Assembly: GCF_014648995.1 (NCBI RefSeq)
Contig: NZ_BMSE01000018.1
Coordinates: forward strand, 1-64,000
Origin: Streptomyces massasporeus
Lineage (GTDB): Bacteria; Actinomycetota; Actinomycetes; Streptomycetales; Streptomycetaceae
DNA length: 64,000 nt
Direction: 5' to 3'
Positions 42,188-51,127 of this stretch are shown in pieces. The notes under the pieces are model-generated. The model worked only from the letters and a program-made list of their open reading frames with translations. It had not been told where the DNA came from and ran no database searches. A program made the position numbers and the translations under genes. Position 1 is the first letter of the stretch, and every line of letters starts with the position of its first letter.

Positions 42188-42811
42188 ATGTCGACCTCCT
42201 TCGTCGCGTTCGTCGGCGCCGCCTTCCTGATCGCCATGGCACCGGGGCCGAGCACGGTCGTGATCCTGCGCCGGTCGGTGGCCGACGGTCGCAGAACCGG
42301 GATGGCCGCCGTCCTGGGCAACGAGTGCGGTGTGCTGCTGTGGGGCCTGGCAGCGGCCTTCGGCCTGTCGGCACTGGTGCTGGCCTCGCAGATCGCCTAC
42401 GACGTCATCCGGATCGCGGGTGCCGCGGTGCTGGTGTGGATGGGAGCCCGTGCGCTGTGGCAGGCCCGGCTTCCCGGCGGCGGGGAGGCGGAGCCGGCCG
42501 CGGGGACGGCGGACTCACTGCGGCGGGCCTACTGGCAGGGGCTGGTCACCAACGCCGCGAACCCCAAAGCGGGGCTGTTCGCGGTCTCCTTCCTGCCTCA
42601 GTTCGTGCCCGAGGGGGCCGCCGTGCTGCCCACCCTGCTCGCCCTCTCGGTGGTCTGGGCCGTGGTGGACCTGCTCTGGTACCTGCCCGTGGTGTGGCTG
42701 GCAGGGCGGGTCGGGGGCGTGCTCAGGAGGCAGTCCGTGCGGCGTCGCATGGAGCAGGTTTCGGGTGCTGTCCTGGTGGGGCTGGGCGTGCGGCTGGCCG
42801 TGGACGCCTGA
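42188..42811 (+). CDS. LysE/RhtB-family amino-acid exporter
   Basis: 207 residues, about six membrane helices. The N-terminal signature FLIAMAPGPSTVVILRRSVADGRRTG and NAANPKAGLFAVSFLPQFV are diagnostic of LysE/RhtB translocators, which pump amino acids or their analogues out. No transcriptional regulator (LysR type) is adjacent. Divergent from the GNAT gene at 75 bases. Confidence 0.92.
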   Translation: MSTSFVAFVGAAFLIAMAPGPSTVVILRRSVADGRRTGMAAVLGNECGVLLWGLAAAFGLSALVLASQIAYDVIRIAGAAVLVWMGARALWQARLPGGGEAEPAAGTADSLRRAYWQGLVTNAANPKAGLFAVSFLPQFVPEGAAVLPTLLALSVVWAVVDLLWYLPVVWLAGRVGGVLRRQSVRRRMEQVSGAVLVGLGVRLAVDA

Positions 42812-42817
42812 GGGGGT

Positions 42818-43474
42818 TCACGCCTCCGCGCGGGGCAGTGCCGACTCCGGAACCACGAGGTCCGCCCGCCCCCGCGTCGTCGCGACCAGGTCGGCGTTGC
42901 GCTCGTCCGAGCGTGACACCCAGGCCACCGCCTCCTCGTGTGTCTTGCCGAACCGCTCGTGGCGGGCGACCAGGCGGCGGACGCGCTCGGGCTCGGGCGG
43001 CTCGCAGAACCACACCTCGTCGAGGAGGGGGCCGACGCGGGGCCAGGCGCCGGTGGTCAGGAGCAGGTAGTTGCCCTCGGTGATGACCAGACGGGCCGTC
43101 GGCGGCACCGGGACCGCCCCCGCGAGCGGCTGCTCCAGGACGCGTTCAAAACCGGGCGCGTAGACGATGTCGTCGCCGGGCTCGTCGCGCAGCCGCCGCA
43201 GCAGGGCCGCGTACCCGGCCGCGTCGAACGTGTCGGGCGCGCCCTTGCGGTCCCGGCGGCCGAGACGCTCCAGTTCGGCGTCGGCGAGGTGGAAGCCGTC
43301 CATGGGGACGTGTGCGACCCAGGGGTCGCCGGTGCCGTTCAACTCCCGTACCAGGTGCTCGGCGAGCGTCGACTTGCCCGCGCCGGGGCTGCCCGCGATG
43401 CCGAGGATCGCGCGCCGGCCGTCCCGGGGGAGGGTCCGGGCGCGGTGGACGAGGTCGTCGAAGGTGAGCGGCAC
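42818..43474 (-). CDS. P-loop nucleoside/uridine-kinase-like protein (phosphoribulokinase/uridine kinase family)
   Basis: 218 residues from the GTG at 43472-43474. Walker A GIAGSPGAGKSTLAEHL (about 27-43), a DGFHLADAELERLGRRDRKG substrate segment, typical of YggC-like/pantothenate-kinase-like small-molecule kinases, and VITEGNYLLLTTGAW as the Walker B-like strand. It resembles fructose or uridine kinase homologues in actinobacteria (FrcK/UdkA type) but the substrate is not clear. Convergent with LysE (6 bases apart). Confidence 0.8.
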   Translation of the reverse strand: MPLTFDDLVHRARTLPRDGRRAILGIAGSPGAGKSTLAEHLVRELNGTGDPWVAHVPMDGFHLADAELERLGRRDRKGAPDTFDAAGYAALLRRLRDEPGDDIVYAPGFERVLEQPLAGAVPVPPTARLVITEGNYLLLTTGAWPRVGPLLDEVWFCEPPEPERVRRLVARHERFGKTHEEAVAWVSRSDERNADLVATTRGRADLVVPESALPRAEA

Positions 43475-43508
43475 AGAGAGAGTCTGCCACCCGGGGCGGG
43501 CGCGAACG

Positions 43509-43540
43509 CCGGGGGGCGTCACACCCCTCGCGCCCCCCGG
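43509..43540. repeat. GC-rich inverted repeat in the divergent region before the mutase gene
   Basis: CCGGGGGGCG (43509-43518) and CGCCCCCCGG (43531-43540) form a perfect 10-bp stem around 12 bases. It lies between two divergent genes, so its role may be in control, not termination. It is just upstream of the kinase's start and 54 bases before the mutase start. Confidence 0.5.
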
Positions 43541-43593
43541 GGTGTGGCGTGCGCCACTCACTGGAACATCTCCGGGTGGGGAACCGGTCCTGT

Positions 43594-44331
43594 ATGACGC
43601 AGCTCGGTCTCCCCGAAGACATCCACGCCTGCCTGTTCGACCTCGACGGAGTCGTCACCAGGACGGCCGTCGTGCACGCGGCCGCCTGGAAGGAGATGTT
43701 CGACGCCTTCCTGCGCGAGCGGGACGGTGCGGAGTACCGGCCGTTCACATCGGCGGACTACGACGAGTACGTCGACGGGCGGCCACGCGCCGACGGGGTG
43801 CGCACCTTCCTCGCCTCCCGCAGCATCGACCTGCCGGACGGCGACCCGGACGACCCACCGGGCGCCGAGACCGTGCACGGACTCGGCAACCGCAAGAACG
43901 AGCTGGTCCTGGAGAAGATCCGCACCGACGGCGTCGAGGCCTACGACGGCACGCTGCGCTACCTGGAGTCCGTCCGCGCGCACGGGCTCAGCACGGCGAT
44001 CGTCTCCTCCAGCGCCAACTGCCGTGACGTGCTCCGCTCGATCGGCGCCGAGCACTTCTTCGACGTCCGCATCGACGGCGTCGTCGCCGCGGAGCGCAAA
44101 CTGCCCGGCAAGCCGCACCCCGACACGTTCCTGGCCGCCGCCGAGGACCTCGGCGTCGACCCCTCCGAAGCGGCCGTCTTCGAGGATGCCCTGGCCGGCA
44201 TGGACGCCGGCCGCGCGGGCCGTTTCGGATACGTCGTCGGAGTCGACCGGGTCGGGCAGACCGACGCGCTGTACCGGCACGGCGCCGACATCGTGGTGCA
44301 GGACCTCGCCGAACTGGGGGAGACCGAGTGA
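43594..44331 (+). CDS. Beta-phosphoglucomutase-family HAD hydrolase
   Basis: 245 residues with the HAD nucleophile motif FDLDGVVT (about 14-21), a cap domain containing FTSADYDEYVDGRPRADGV (a typical beta-PGM element), the motif II strand STAIVSSSANCRDVL, KLPGKPHPDTFLAAA (motif III Lys) and VFEDALAGMDAGRAG (motif IV acidic pair). It interconverts beta-glucose 1-phosphate and glucose 6-phosphate. The four-base overlap with the GH65 phosphorylase gene fits: the phosphorylase makes beta-G1P, the mutase feeds it to glycolysis. Confidence 0.92.
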   Translation: MTQLGLPEDIHACLFDLDGVVTRTAVVHAAAWKEMFDAFLRERDGAEYRPFTSADYDEYVDGRPRADGVRTFLASRSIDLPDGDPDDPPGAETVHGLGNRKNELVLEKIRTDGVEAYDGTLRYLESVRAHGLSTAIVSSSANCRDVLRSIGAEHFFDVRIDGVVAAERKLPGKPHPDTFLAAAEDLGVDPSEAAVFEDALAGMDAGRAGRFGYVVGVDRVGQTDALYRHGADIVVQDLAELGETE

Positions 44332-46682
44332 TCACACAGCGGGCGTACAACGTCGAGCCCTGGGCCGTGCGCGAGACGGAACTCAACCTCGACGTCCTGG
44401 CGCAGAGCGAGTCCGTGTTCGCCCTGTCCAACGGGCACGTCGGCTGGCGCGGCAACCTCGACGAGGGCGAACCCCACGGGCTGCCCGGTTCCTACCTCAA
44501 CGGGGTCCACGAACTGCACCCGCTGCCGTACGCCGAGGCCGGCTACGGCTACCCCGAGTCCGGCCAGACCTCCATCAACGTCACCAACGGCAAGGTGCTG
44601 CGGCTCCTGGTCGACGACGAGCCGTTCGACCTGCGCTACGGGCGGCTCGTCACCCACGAGCGGACCCTCGACCTGCGGCGGGGCGTCCTGGAGCGGGTCT
44701 GCGAATGGACCTCGCCGGCCGGCTCGACCGTCCGGGTCCGCTCCACGCGCCTGGTGTCCCTCACCCAGCGCGCGATAGCCGCCGTCGCCTACGAGGTGGA
44801 ACCCGTCGACAGCCGGACCCGCGTGGTCGTCCAGTCGGAGCTCGTCACCAACGAGAGCCTCCCCGAGCCGGACGGCGACCCGCGCGCCGCCAAAGCGCTG
44901 AAGTCACCGCTGGAACCGGAGGAGGACCTCGCCACGGGCAGCCGGCTGCGCCTGGTCCACCGCACCCGCCGCAGCGGCCTGCGGGTCGCCGTGGCCGCCG
45001 ACCACACCGTCACCGGCCCCGAACGGACCACCACGAGCAGCGAGTCCAACGTGGACGTGGCCCGGCTGACCATCACCTCCGTCCTGGAACCGGGGGAGCG
45101 GCTGCGCGTGGAGAAGCTGGTCGCGCACGGCTGGTCCGGCGTCCGCTCCCGGCCCGCGATGAGCGACCAGGTCGAGGCGGCCCTGGCGGCGGCCGGGCAC
45201 AGCGGCTGGCAGGGGCTCCTGGAGGACCAGCGGGCCTACCTCGACGACTTCTGGGCGCGCGCCGACGTCGAGATCGACGGCGACGAGGAGATCCAGCAGG
45301 CCGTCCGCTTCGCCCTCTTCCACGTCCTCCAGGCCGGGGCCCGCGCCGAACAGCGCGCCATCCCCGCCAAGGGACTCACCGGCTCCGGCTACGACGGCCA
45401 CGCCTTCTGGGACACCGAGGCGTTCGTGCTGCCGCTGCTGACGTACACCGCGCCGAAGTCCGCCGCCGAGGCCCTGCGCTGGCGCCTGGACACCCTGCCC
45501 GCCGCCCGGGAGCGGGCCACCCAACTCGGTCTGCGGGGCGCCGCGTTCCCGTGGCGGACCATCGAGGGCTCGGAGGGCTCCGCGTACTGGCCGGCCGGCA
45601 CGGCGGCCTTCCACGTGGGCGCCGACATCGCCGACGCCGTCGTGCGGTACGTGGCCGTCACCGGTGACGAGACCTTCGAACGCGAGGTCGGCGTGGAGCT
45701 GCTGGTGGAGACCGCCCGCCTGTGGCGCTCCCTCGGTCACCACGACGACCGGGGCGTCTTCCACATCGACGGTGTCACCGGACCGGACGAGTACAGCGCG
45801 ATCGCCGACGACAACACGTACACCAACCTCATGGCCCGGGCGAACCTGCTGGCCGCCGCCGACGCCTGCAAACGCCACCCCGACGAGGCCGCACGGCTCG
45901 GCGCCGACGAGGAGGAGCGGGCCGCCTGGCGGGACGCCGCCGAGGCCATGAACGTCCCGTACAACGAGGAACTCGGCGTGCACGAGCAGCACGCCGGCTT
46001 CACCCGCCACCAGCGCTGGGACTTCGCCGGCACCGGCCCGGACCAGTACCCCCTGATGCTCCACTTCCCCTACTTCGACCTGTACCGCAAACAGGTCATC
46101 AAGCAGGCGGACCTGGTGCTGGCGATGTACACCTGCGGCGCGTTCTTCGAGGAGTACTTCGACGAGGAGCAGATCGCCCGCAACTTCGCCTACTACGAGC
46201 CGCTGACCGTCCGCGACTCCTCCCTGTCCGCCTGCGTCCAGGCCGTCATGGCCGCCCGGGCCGGCCACCTCGACCTGGCGAGCGACTACACGGCCGAGGC
46301 CGCGCTGATGGACCTCGGCGACCTGGAGCACAACACCCGCGACGGCCTGCACATCGCCTCGCTGGCCGGTACCTGGATGGCCCTGGTCGCCGGGTTCGGC
46401 GGCATGCGGTGCAGCGACGGCACCCTGCGGTTCGCGCCCCGCCTGCCCGAGCGCTACAGCCGGCTCGCCTTCACCGTGGGCTTCCTCGACCGGTGCCTGC
46501 GCGTCGAACTGACCGCCGACCGGGCCACGTACACCCTGAACTCCGGCTTGCCCCTGACCATCCGCCACCACGGCACCGAGCTCACGGTGAGCGAGGACGC
46601 CCCCGTCTCCCACCCCATCCCCGACCTGCCCCACCGCCCGGCCCCGGGCCAGCCCTCGCACCGCGCCCCGAACGCCCGCTGA
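44328..46682 (+). CDS. GH65 glycoside phosphorylase (maltose/trehalose/kojibiose type)
   Basis: 784 residues. The N-terminal beta-sandwich (about 1-280) begins VEPWAVRETELN and continues with LSNGHVGWRGNLDEGEPHGL; an alpha/alpha-barrel catalytic domain (about 310-690) has GYDGHAFWDTEAFVLP, GSEGSAYWPAG and GVTGPDEYS with catalytic acid Glu near 488; HQRWDFAGTGPDQYPLML and a C-terminal sheet domain follow. Inverting phosphorolysis gives beta-glucose 1-phosphate and glucose. Which disaccharide is used is not resolved. GTG start in the ATGA-like overlap with the mutase gene. Confidence 0.93.
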   Translation: MITQRAYNVEPWAVRETELNLDVLAQSESVFALSNGHVGWRGNLDEGEPHGLPGSYLNGVHELHPLPYAEAGYGYPESGQTSINVTNGKVLRLLVDDEPFDLRYGRLVTHERTLDLRRGVLERVCEWTSPAGSTVRVRSTRLVSLTQRAIAAVAYEVEPVDSRTRVVVQSELVTNESLPEPDGDPRAAKALKSPLEPEEDLATGSRLRLVHRTRRSGLRVAVAADHTVTGPERTTTSSESNVDVARLTITSVLEPGERLRVEKLVAHGWSGVRSRPAMSDQVEAALAAAGHSGWQGLLEDQRAYLDDFWARADVEIDGDEEIQQAVRFALFHVLQAGARAEQRAIPAKGLTGSGYDGHAFWDTEAFVLPLLTYTAPKSAAEALRWRLDTLPAARERATQLGLRGAAFPWRTIEGSEGSAYWPAGTAAFHVGADIADAVVRYVAVTGDETFEREVGVELLVETARLWRSLGHHDDRGVFHIDGVTGPDEYSAIADDNTYTNLMARANLLAAADACKRHPDEAARLGADEEERAAWRDAAEAMNVPYNEELGVHEQHAGFTRHQRWDFAGTGPDQYPLMLHFPYFDLYRKQVIKQADLVLAMYTCGAFFEEYFDEEQIARNFAYYEPLTVRDSSLSACVQAVMAARAGHLDLASDYTAEAALMDLGDLEHNTRDGLHIASLAGTWMALVAGFGGMRCSDGTLRFAPRLPERYSRLAFTVGFLDRCLRVELTADRATYTLNSGLPLTIRHHGTELTVSEDAPVSHPIPDLPHRPAPGQPSHRAPNAR

Positions 46683-46783
46683 CCCACTCGCGGGTCAGGC
46701 ACTTGGCCGAGTTCCGCCCTGCATGCCCACGCCCCCCGGGTTAGCGTGATCGTGTTTTCGATCAACGGGGCAAGGGGCGGAAC

Positions 46784-48262
46784 ATGGCCGATGGCGCGAA
46801 CGCCATCCTGGTACGACGGCGAAGACGCGAACAGACGGCGGGGCCGCGCACCACCCGCTGGACGCGCGGCAACCGCTCGTCAGCCGTCCTGGCCGCCGTC
46901 TTCACGCTCGCGCAGCTCGCCCTGGTCCGGCCCGTCCTGGGCCTGGGCTGGGACGAGATCGTCTACGTCAGCCAGGTCACCTCGCACCACCCCGCGGCGT
47001 TCTTCAGCGCCCCCCGTTCCCGCGGCGTCTCGCTGCTGGTCGCGCCCGTCGCGTCCTGGTCGCCGTCCGTCCCCCTGCTGCGCGTCTATCTCGCCCTGCT
47101 GTCCGGACTCGCCCTCTACCTGGCCCTGCGCGCCTGGCGCGGCCTGTTCCCGACCCGCGTCCTGCTCGGCGGCGGGGCCCTCTTCGCCTCCCTGTGGTTG
47201 ACCCTCTTCTACGGTCCCCAGGCCATGCCCAACTACTGGGTCGCGATCGGTGCCCTGATCAGCGTCGGCTGCTTCCTGAGGATAGGGGCGGAACGTTCCT
47301 CCCCCAGGACGCTGTGGGGCCTCGCGGCGGGCGGCGCGCTGATGGCCTGGATGCGTCCCACCGACGCGGTCTACGTGGCCGTGCCGCTGCTCGTCCTCGC
47401 CCTGGTGCGCCGCCACTGGCGCCTCCTGCTCGTGCTCGCGGCGGGCCTCGCGGCGGGCGTCGTGCCCTGGGTGATCGAGGCGTACCTGAGCCACGGCGGC
47501 CTCGGGGCGCGGCTGGCGGAGGCCTCCCGGATCCAGGGCGGGCTGGGCTGGCAGATCGCCGTCGACGACCAGCTGCGCAGCCTGGGAGGACGGGCCCTGT
47601 GCCGGCCGTGCACCGGGTCGATGCCCACCCCGCTGGTCACCTTCTGGTGGTTCACCCTGCCCGTCCTGGTCGGCCTCGCGCTGGTGGTCGCGGCCCGTGC
47701 CCGGCGCCTGGAACGGACCCTGGTCCCGCTGGCCTGCGCCACCACGGCCGCGCTGCCGTACCTGTTCATGATCGGCTACGCGGCCCCGCGCTTCCTCCAG
47801 CCGGCCTACGCGCTGCTCGCGATCCCGGTCGCCGACGCCCTGTGGCACCTGGTCAGAGGCCCGGGCGGATCATGGCGCCCGGTGGCCGCCCCGCTGGTCG
47901 CGCTCGTCCTGGCCGGGCATCTCGCGGCGCAGCTCGCCGTTCTGGACGGCGCCGTGTCGCGCAACACCGAGAGCCGCCGCGACTGGGGCCGCACCGCCGA
48001 CGCCCTGCACCGGCTCGGCGTTCGCCCACCCTGCCTGCTCACCGGCCACGAGGCCATCCCGATCGGCTACTACACCGGCTGCTCCTCGGGGGCGACGTCC
48101 GGAAACAACGAGAACATCACCGTGGCCGGGGTCCTGCGCACCGCGGACCGCCTCCCGGTCGCCCACCTGGCACCGGCCGGCGGCACCCCGCCCCGCTACG
48201 CCCGCTCCTGGCCCGCCCACCGGATCTCGGACCTGGACGTCCGTGTCGCGCCGGGGCCCTGA
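46784..48262 (+). CDS. GT-C type polytopic membrane glycosyltransferase (unassigned)
   Basis: 492 residues with about ten membrane helices. After a basic N-terminus the segment LVRPVLGLGWDEIVYVSQVTSHHP holds a D-E pair, which in GT-C enzymes is catalytic, in the first external loop. The large hydrophobic region (WTLFYGPQAMPNYWVAIGAL, MRPTDAVYVAVPLLVLALV) has the same plan as ArnT/mannosyltransferases. A soluble C-terminal part (about 395-492) is external. It probably uses a lipid-linked sugar donor. Monocistronic. The acceptor is unknown. Confidence 0.75.
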   Translation: MADGANAILVRRRRREQTAGPRTTRWTRGNRSSAVLAAVFTLAQLALVRPVLGLGWDEIVYVSQVTSHHPAAFFSAPRSRGVSLLVAPVASWSPSVPLLRVYLALLSGLALYLALRAWRGLFPTRVLLGGGALFASLWLTLFYGPQAMPNYWVAIGALISVGCFLRIGAERSSPRTLWGLAAGGALMAWMRPTDAVYVAVPLLVLALVRRHWRLLLVLAAGLAAGVVPWVIEAYLSHGGLGARLAEASRIQGGLGWQIAVDDQLRSLGGRALCRPCTGSMPTPLVTFWWFTLPVLVGLALVVAARARRLERTLVPLACATTAALPYLFMIGYAAPRFLQPAYALLAIPVADALWHLVRGPGGSWRPVAAPLVALVLAGHLAAQLAVLDGAVSRNTESRRDWGRTADALHRLGVRPPCLLTGHEAIPIGYYTGCSSGATSGNNENITVAGVLRTADRLPVAHLAPAGGTPPRYARSWPAHRISDLDVRVAPGP

Positions 48263-48311
48263 CGCAGCGCGGCGCGTTTCCCGTCCGTCCGGCTCAGGTA
48301 GGAGTCGGTCG

Positions 48312-48626
48312 ACGGCAACGATCGAGATCGGCTTCCACGCCGAGGGCTCCGGATCGCCGTACGCCCGGGGCGCGTTGAAGAAGCTGTGCCGCCCGGGCAT
48401 GTCCCGGCGCGAGGCGGCCCTGGCCGCCCTGCAGGCGCTGTACGACGCGGCGGACGACGACTCCGCGACCGGCGGCCCCGACCTCACCCGTCGCATCTAC
48501 CCGATCGTCTCGGTCATCACCGAGGACGGCTTCGAGCGACTGGCCGAGACGGAGACGGAGGAGCTCAGCCGCGCGATGGTCGAGCAGCGTCACACCCGGC
48601 CGGAGGGACCGAACGCCGAGGTCTGA
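48312..48626 (+). pseudogene. C-terminal fragment of a proteasome beta subunit (PrcB-like)
   Basis: About 100 residues match the second half of the actinobacterial 20S proteasome beta subunit: GFHAEGSGSPYARGALKKL, then ALQALYDAADDDSATGGPDL, TRRIYPIVSVITEDGFERL and an acidic tail. The propeptide, the catalytic Thr1 and roughly the first half are missing; the reading frame upstream runs into the glycosyltransferase gene and offers no start with a ribosome site. It is a broken second copy, since a working prcB is normally beside prcA and pup elsewhere. No activity is expected. Confidence 0.7.
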
Positions 48627-48693
48627 CACCGGACGGCTCCCTGTCGCCCGGCGGAGTTTTCGGTTCCATGGACAAGACCTGTCACGGGCTTTA

Positions 48694-48710
48694 CTGCACA
48701 TCACTTGCAG
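48694..48710. promoter_or_regulatory. Nur-box-like nickel-repressor site
   Basis: CTGCAC-ATCAC-TTGCAG: half-sites (48694-48699 and 48705-48710) five bases apart agree with the recalled Nur consensus tTGCaa-N5-ttGCAA at the invariant TGC/GCA positions. It is 67 bases before the start of a nickel/cobalt permease gene. Nur is the Fur-family nickel sensor of Streptomyces and represses nickel uptake, so the context is right. Confidence 0.6.
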
Positions 48711-48776
48711 GTACCGCAGGATGGCACGAGGCTGTTCACCGCAGCCGTCCCGTCCGACAGAAGGACCTTCCCCCCG

Positions 48777-49937
48777 ATGACGGCCGCCCCTGAGTCCACT
48801 CCGCGCCTCCCCGCCCCGGCCCCCGCCCAGCGCACGGCCTGGCACCGCGTCCGCACCTCCATGACGCGGCGGGAGTGGACCAGGGTCGGGGGGATGGCGG
48901 CCTTCATCCTGGCCCTGCACGTGATCGGCTGGTTCACCCTCGTCGCGATCGTCGCCCCGCAGCACCACGCCATCGGCACTCAGACCTTCGGCGTCGGCAT
49001 CGGCGTCACCGCCTACACGCTGGGCATGCGGCACGCCTTCGACGCCGACCACATCGCCGCCATCGACAACACCACCCGCAAGCTGATGGGGGAGGGGCAG
49101 CGCCCGCTGTCGGTCGGCTTCTGGTTCTCCCTCGGTCACTCCAGCGTCGTCTTCGTCCTGGCGTTCCTGCTCACCCTCGGTGTGAAGACCCTGGCCGGGC
49201 CGGTCCGCGACGACGGCTCCTCACTGCACGACGTCACCGGCCTGATCGGCACGACCGTCTCCGGGACGTTCCTCTACCTCATCGCGGGCGTCAACCTCGT
49301 CATCCTGGCCGGCATCTGGAAGGTGTTCCGCGCGATGCGCTCCGGCCGCTACGACGAGGCCGCCCTGGAGGAGCAGCTGAACAACCGCGGCCTGATGAAC
49401 CGTCTGCTGGGTCGTGTCATGAGGTCGGTGTCCAGGCCCTGGCACATGTACCCGCTGGGCCTGCTGTTCGGCCTCGGCTTCGACACCGCCACCGAGATCG
49501 CCCTGCTGGTCCTGGCCGGCTCCGGCGCCGCCTCCGGACTGCCCTGGTACGCGATCCTGTGCCTGCCCGTCCTGTTCGCCGCGGGCATGTGTCTCCTGGA
49601 CACCGTCGACGGCTCGTTCATGAACTTCGCCTACGGCTGGGCCTTCTCCAAGCCGGTGCGCAAGGTCTACTACAACCTCACCATCACGGGCCTGTCCGTC
49701 GCCGTGGCCCTCCTCATCGGCACGGCCGAACTCCTCGGCCTCCTCGCCGAGCGGCTCGGCCTGCACGGCCCGTTCTGGGACTGGATCTCCGGCCTCGACC
49801 TCAACGTCCTGGGCTATGTCGTCGTCGCCCTGTTCTTCGCCACCTGGGTGGTGGCGCTGGTGGTGTGGAGGGTCGGACGCATCGAGGAGAAGTGGTCGGG
49901 GGACCTGGCCGGGCCGGGGCGCGGCGTCAATCCATGA
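48777..49937 (+). CDS. HoxN/NixA-type nickel (cobalt) permease
   Basis: 386 residues, eight membrane helices. The signature motif RHAFDADHIAAIDNTTRK (about 83-100) is the HX4DH helix-II motif of NiCoT permeases; LGFDTATEIALLVL and LLDTVDGSFMNFAYGWAF are the other family motifs. It imports Ni2+ or Co2+ with high affinity. Ni2+ is needed for NiSOD and urease. The ATG at 48777 was chosen over upstream codons as the cytoplasmic N-terminus is then of usual size. A Nur box stands in the leader. Confidence 0.95.
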   Translation: MTAAPESTPRLPAPAPAQRTAWHRVRTSMTRREWTRVGGMAAFILALHVIGWFTLVAIVAPQHHAIGTQTFGVGIGVTAYTLGMRHAFDADHIAAIDNTTRKLMGEGQRPLSVGFWFSLGHSSVVFVLAFLLTLGVKTLAGPVRDDGSSLHDVTGLIGTTVSGTFLYLIAGVNLVILAGIWKVFRAMRSGRYDEAALEEQLNNRGLMNRLLGRVMRSVSRPWHMYPLGLLFGLGFDTATEIALLVLAGSGAASGLPWYAILCLPVLFAAGMCLLDTVDGSFMNFAYGWAFSKPVRKVYYNLTITGLSVAVALLIGTAELLGLLAERLGLHGPFWDWISGLDLNVLGYVVVALFFATWVVALVVWRVGRIEEKWSGDLAGPGRGVNP

Positions 49938-50109
49938 CGGCCATGGCATAGGCGAGCGCCAGGACCACCGCAAGGCCGACGGCGGCCACCGCGAGCACGA
50001 CCGCACCGAACAGGCACGTCACCACGGACATCCCCATCCAGGCGACCCGGCGCGCGCGTTCGGCCTCCCGGACCGCGTTGCCGTCCTCGTACCAGCCGTC
50101 ATCAGCCAT
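49927..50109 (-). CDS. Small one-helix membrane protein (60 residues)
   Basis: Begins MADDGWYEDGNAVREAERARR and then has one long hydrophobic stretch (about 24-57; MGMSVVTCLFGAVVLAVAAV and on), which may form one or two helices. Its 3' end overlaps the end of the nickel permease by 11 bases, with the genes convergent. GGGAGGG is about eight bases before its ATG. The N-terminus is conserved-looking (DDGWYEDGNAVREAERARR). A family is not known to me. Confidence 0.65.
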   Translation of the reverse strand: MADDGWYEDGNAVREAERARRVAWMGMSVVTCLFGAVVLAVAAVGLAVVLALAYAMAVMD

Positions 50110-50144
50110 GACACCCTCCCGGCGGGGAGACTACAGCCAGGCGC

Positions 50145-51116
50145 TCACGCCCCCGGCCGCAGCTCCTTGCGCCACTTGGTGATCTGCTTCTCCGCATCGC
50201 CCGTGTACGACCACGGCGTGCGGGTCGCGCGGGGCCCCAGCATGCCCAGCAGGATGCCCGCGATGTCCCTGGCACCCGCCGTGCAGGCCGCGTGGGCCAG
50301 GTAGTTGAAGTCGCGGAGTTCGGCGGGCGCGATCCCGGTCTCCGTCCGGCCCATGACCCAGCGCTGCCAGGTCCGCCGCAGGTCGCTCGCCGCACCGTCG
50401 TGGTTCCAGTGCTGCGACAGGCCCACGGCGGAGTGCCTGCCCTGCGCGGCGTCCAGGGCGAAGCGGTACTCCTCGACCCGGGCGTACTGCACCAGCACCG
50501 GCAGCGGACAGCCGGGCGGTGCCACCCCGGCCGCGTCCCGGGCGAAGTCGTACATCAGGCCGTGCGTGCCGTGCCAGCGCGCCGAGTAGTAGTGCAGCAC
50601 TTGCAGGTGCCCCTCGATGCTGTACGGGTCGCGCCCGTGCAACTCGTCCCACCAGCGCCCCAGTTCCTGGCGCCGGACCCCCGAGGGGTACAGCCGCGCC
50701 ACCGAGATCAGCGACACCCAGGGCGTCGGATCCTCCGGGTGCGCCTCCGCCGCCGTCAGGCAGGCCAGCACCGCGGCGTCCACGCGCTGCCGGTCGATCG
50801 GCACGCCCCGGCCGGCCGCGATGGCCACGTTGAAGGTCCGGGCCGTCTCCGTGGCCGCCCGCAGCACCAGCGCGTCGGCGCTGTGGGCGTCCGCGGAGAG
50901 CCAGGACTCCACCGTCGAACTGCCCGCGCACACCTGCGCGAGCTGCCGTATCCGGTGGCCTCGGGACGCCCAGTCGCGGCCGGTGGCGCCCAGCAGGTCC
51001 CGCAGTCCCTGCCAGCGGCCGATCACGACGTCCTGGCGGGCGGAGGTCAGGTCGGTGTCCCCGCAGTCGGGGTCGAAGTCGGGGGTGAAACCACGTCTGA
51101 GACTGCCTCGCGCCAT
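50145..51116 (-). CDS. Conserved helical protein of unknown function coupled to the APC permease
   Basis: 323 residues, all helical with a repeat pattern like an alpha-solenoid. Opening: MARGSLRRGFTPDFDPDCGD; later WQGLRDLLGATGRDWASRGHR, then ATETARTFNVAIAAGRGV, AHPEDPTPWVSLISVARLYP and RRTWQRWVMGRTETG. It may resemble bacterial TPR-like proteins, but I cannot name the family. The ATG at 51114-51116 has GGAGGA five bases before it. It is 12 bases after the permease stop: one operon. Confidence 0.6.
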   Translation of the reverse strand: MARGSLRRGFTPDFDPDCGDTDLTSARQDVVIGRWQGLRDLLGATGRDWASRGHRIRQLAQVCAGSSTVESWLSADAHSADALVLRAATETARTFNVAIAAGRGVPIDRQRVDAAVLACLTAAEAHPEDPTPWVSLISVARLYPSGVRRQELGRWWDELHGRDPYSIEGHLQVLHYYSARWHGTHGLMYDFARDAAGVAPPGCPLPVLVQYARVEEYRFALDAAQGRHSAVGLSQHWNHDGAASDLRRTWQRWVMGRTETGIAPAELRDFNYLAHAACTAGARDIAGILLGMLGPRATRTPWSYTGDAEKQITKWRKELRPGA

Positions 51117-51127
51117 CGGGGTCCTCC

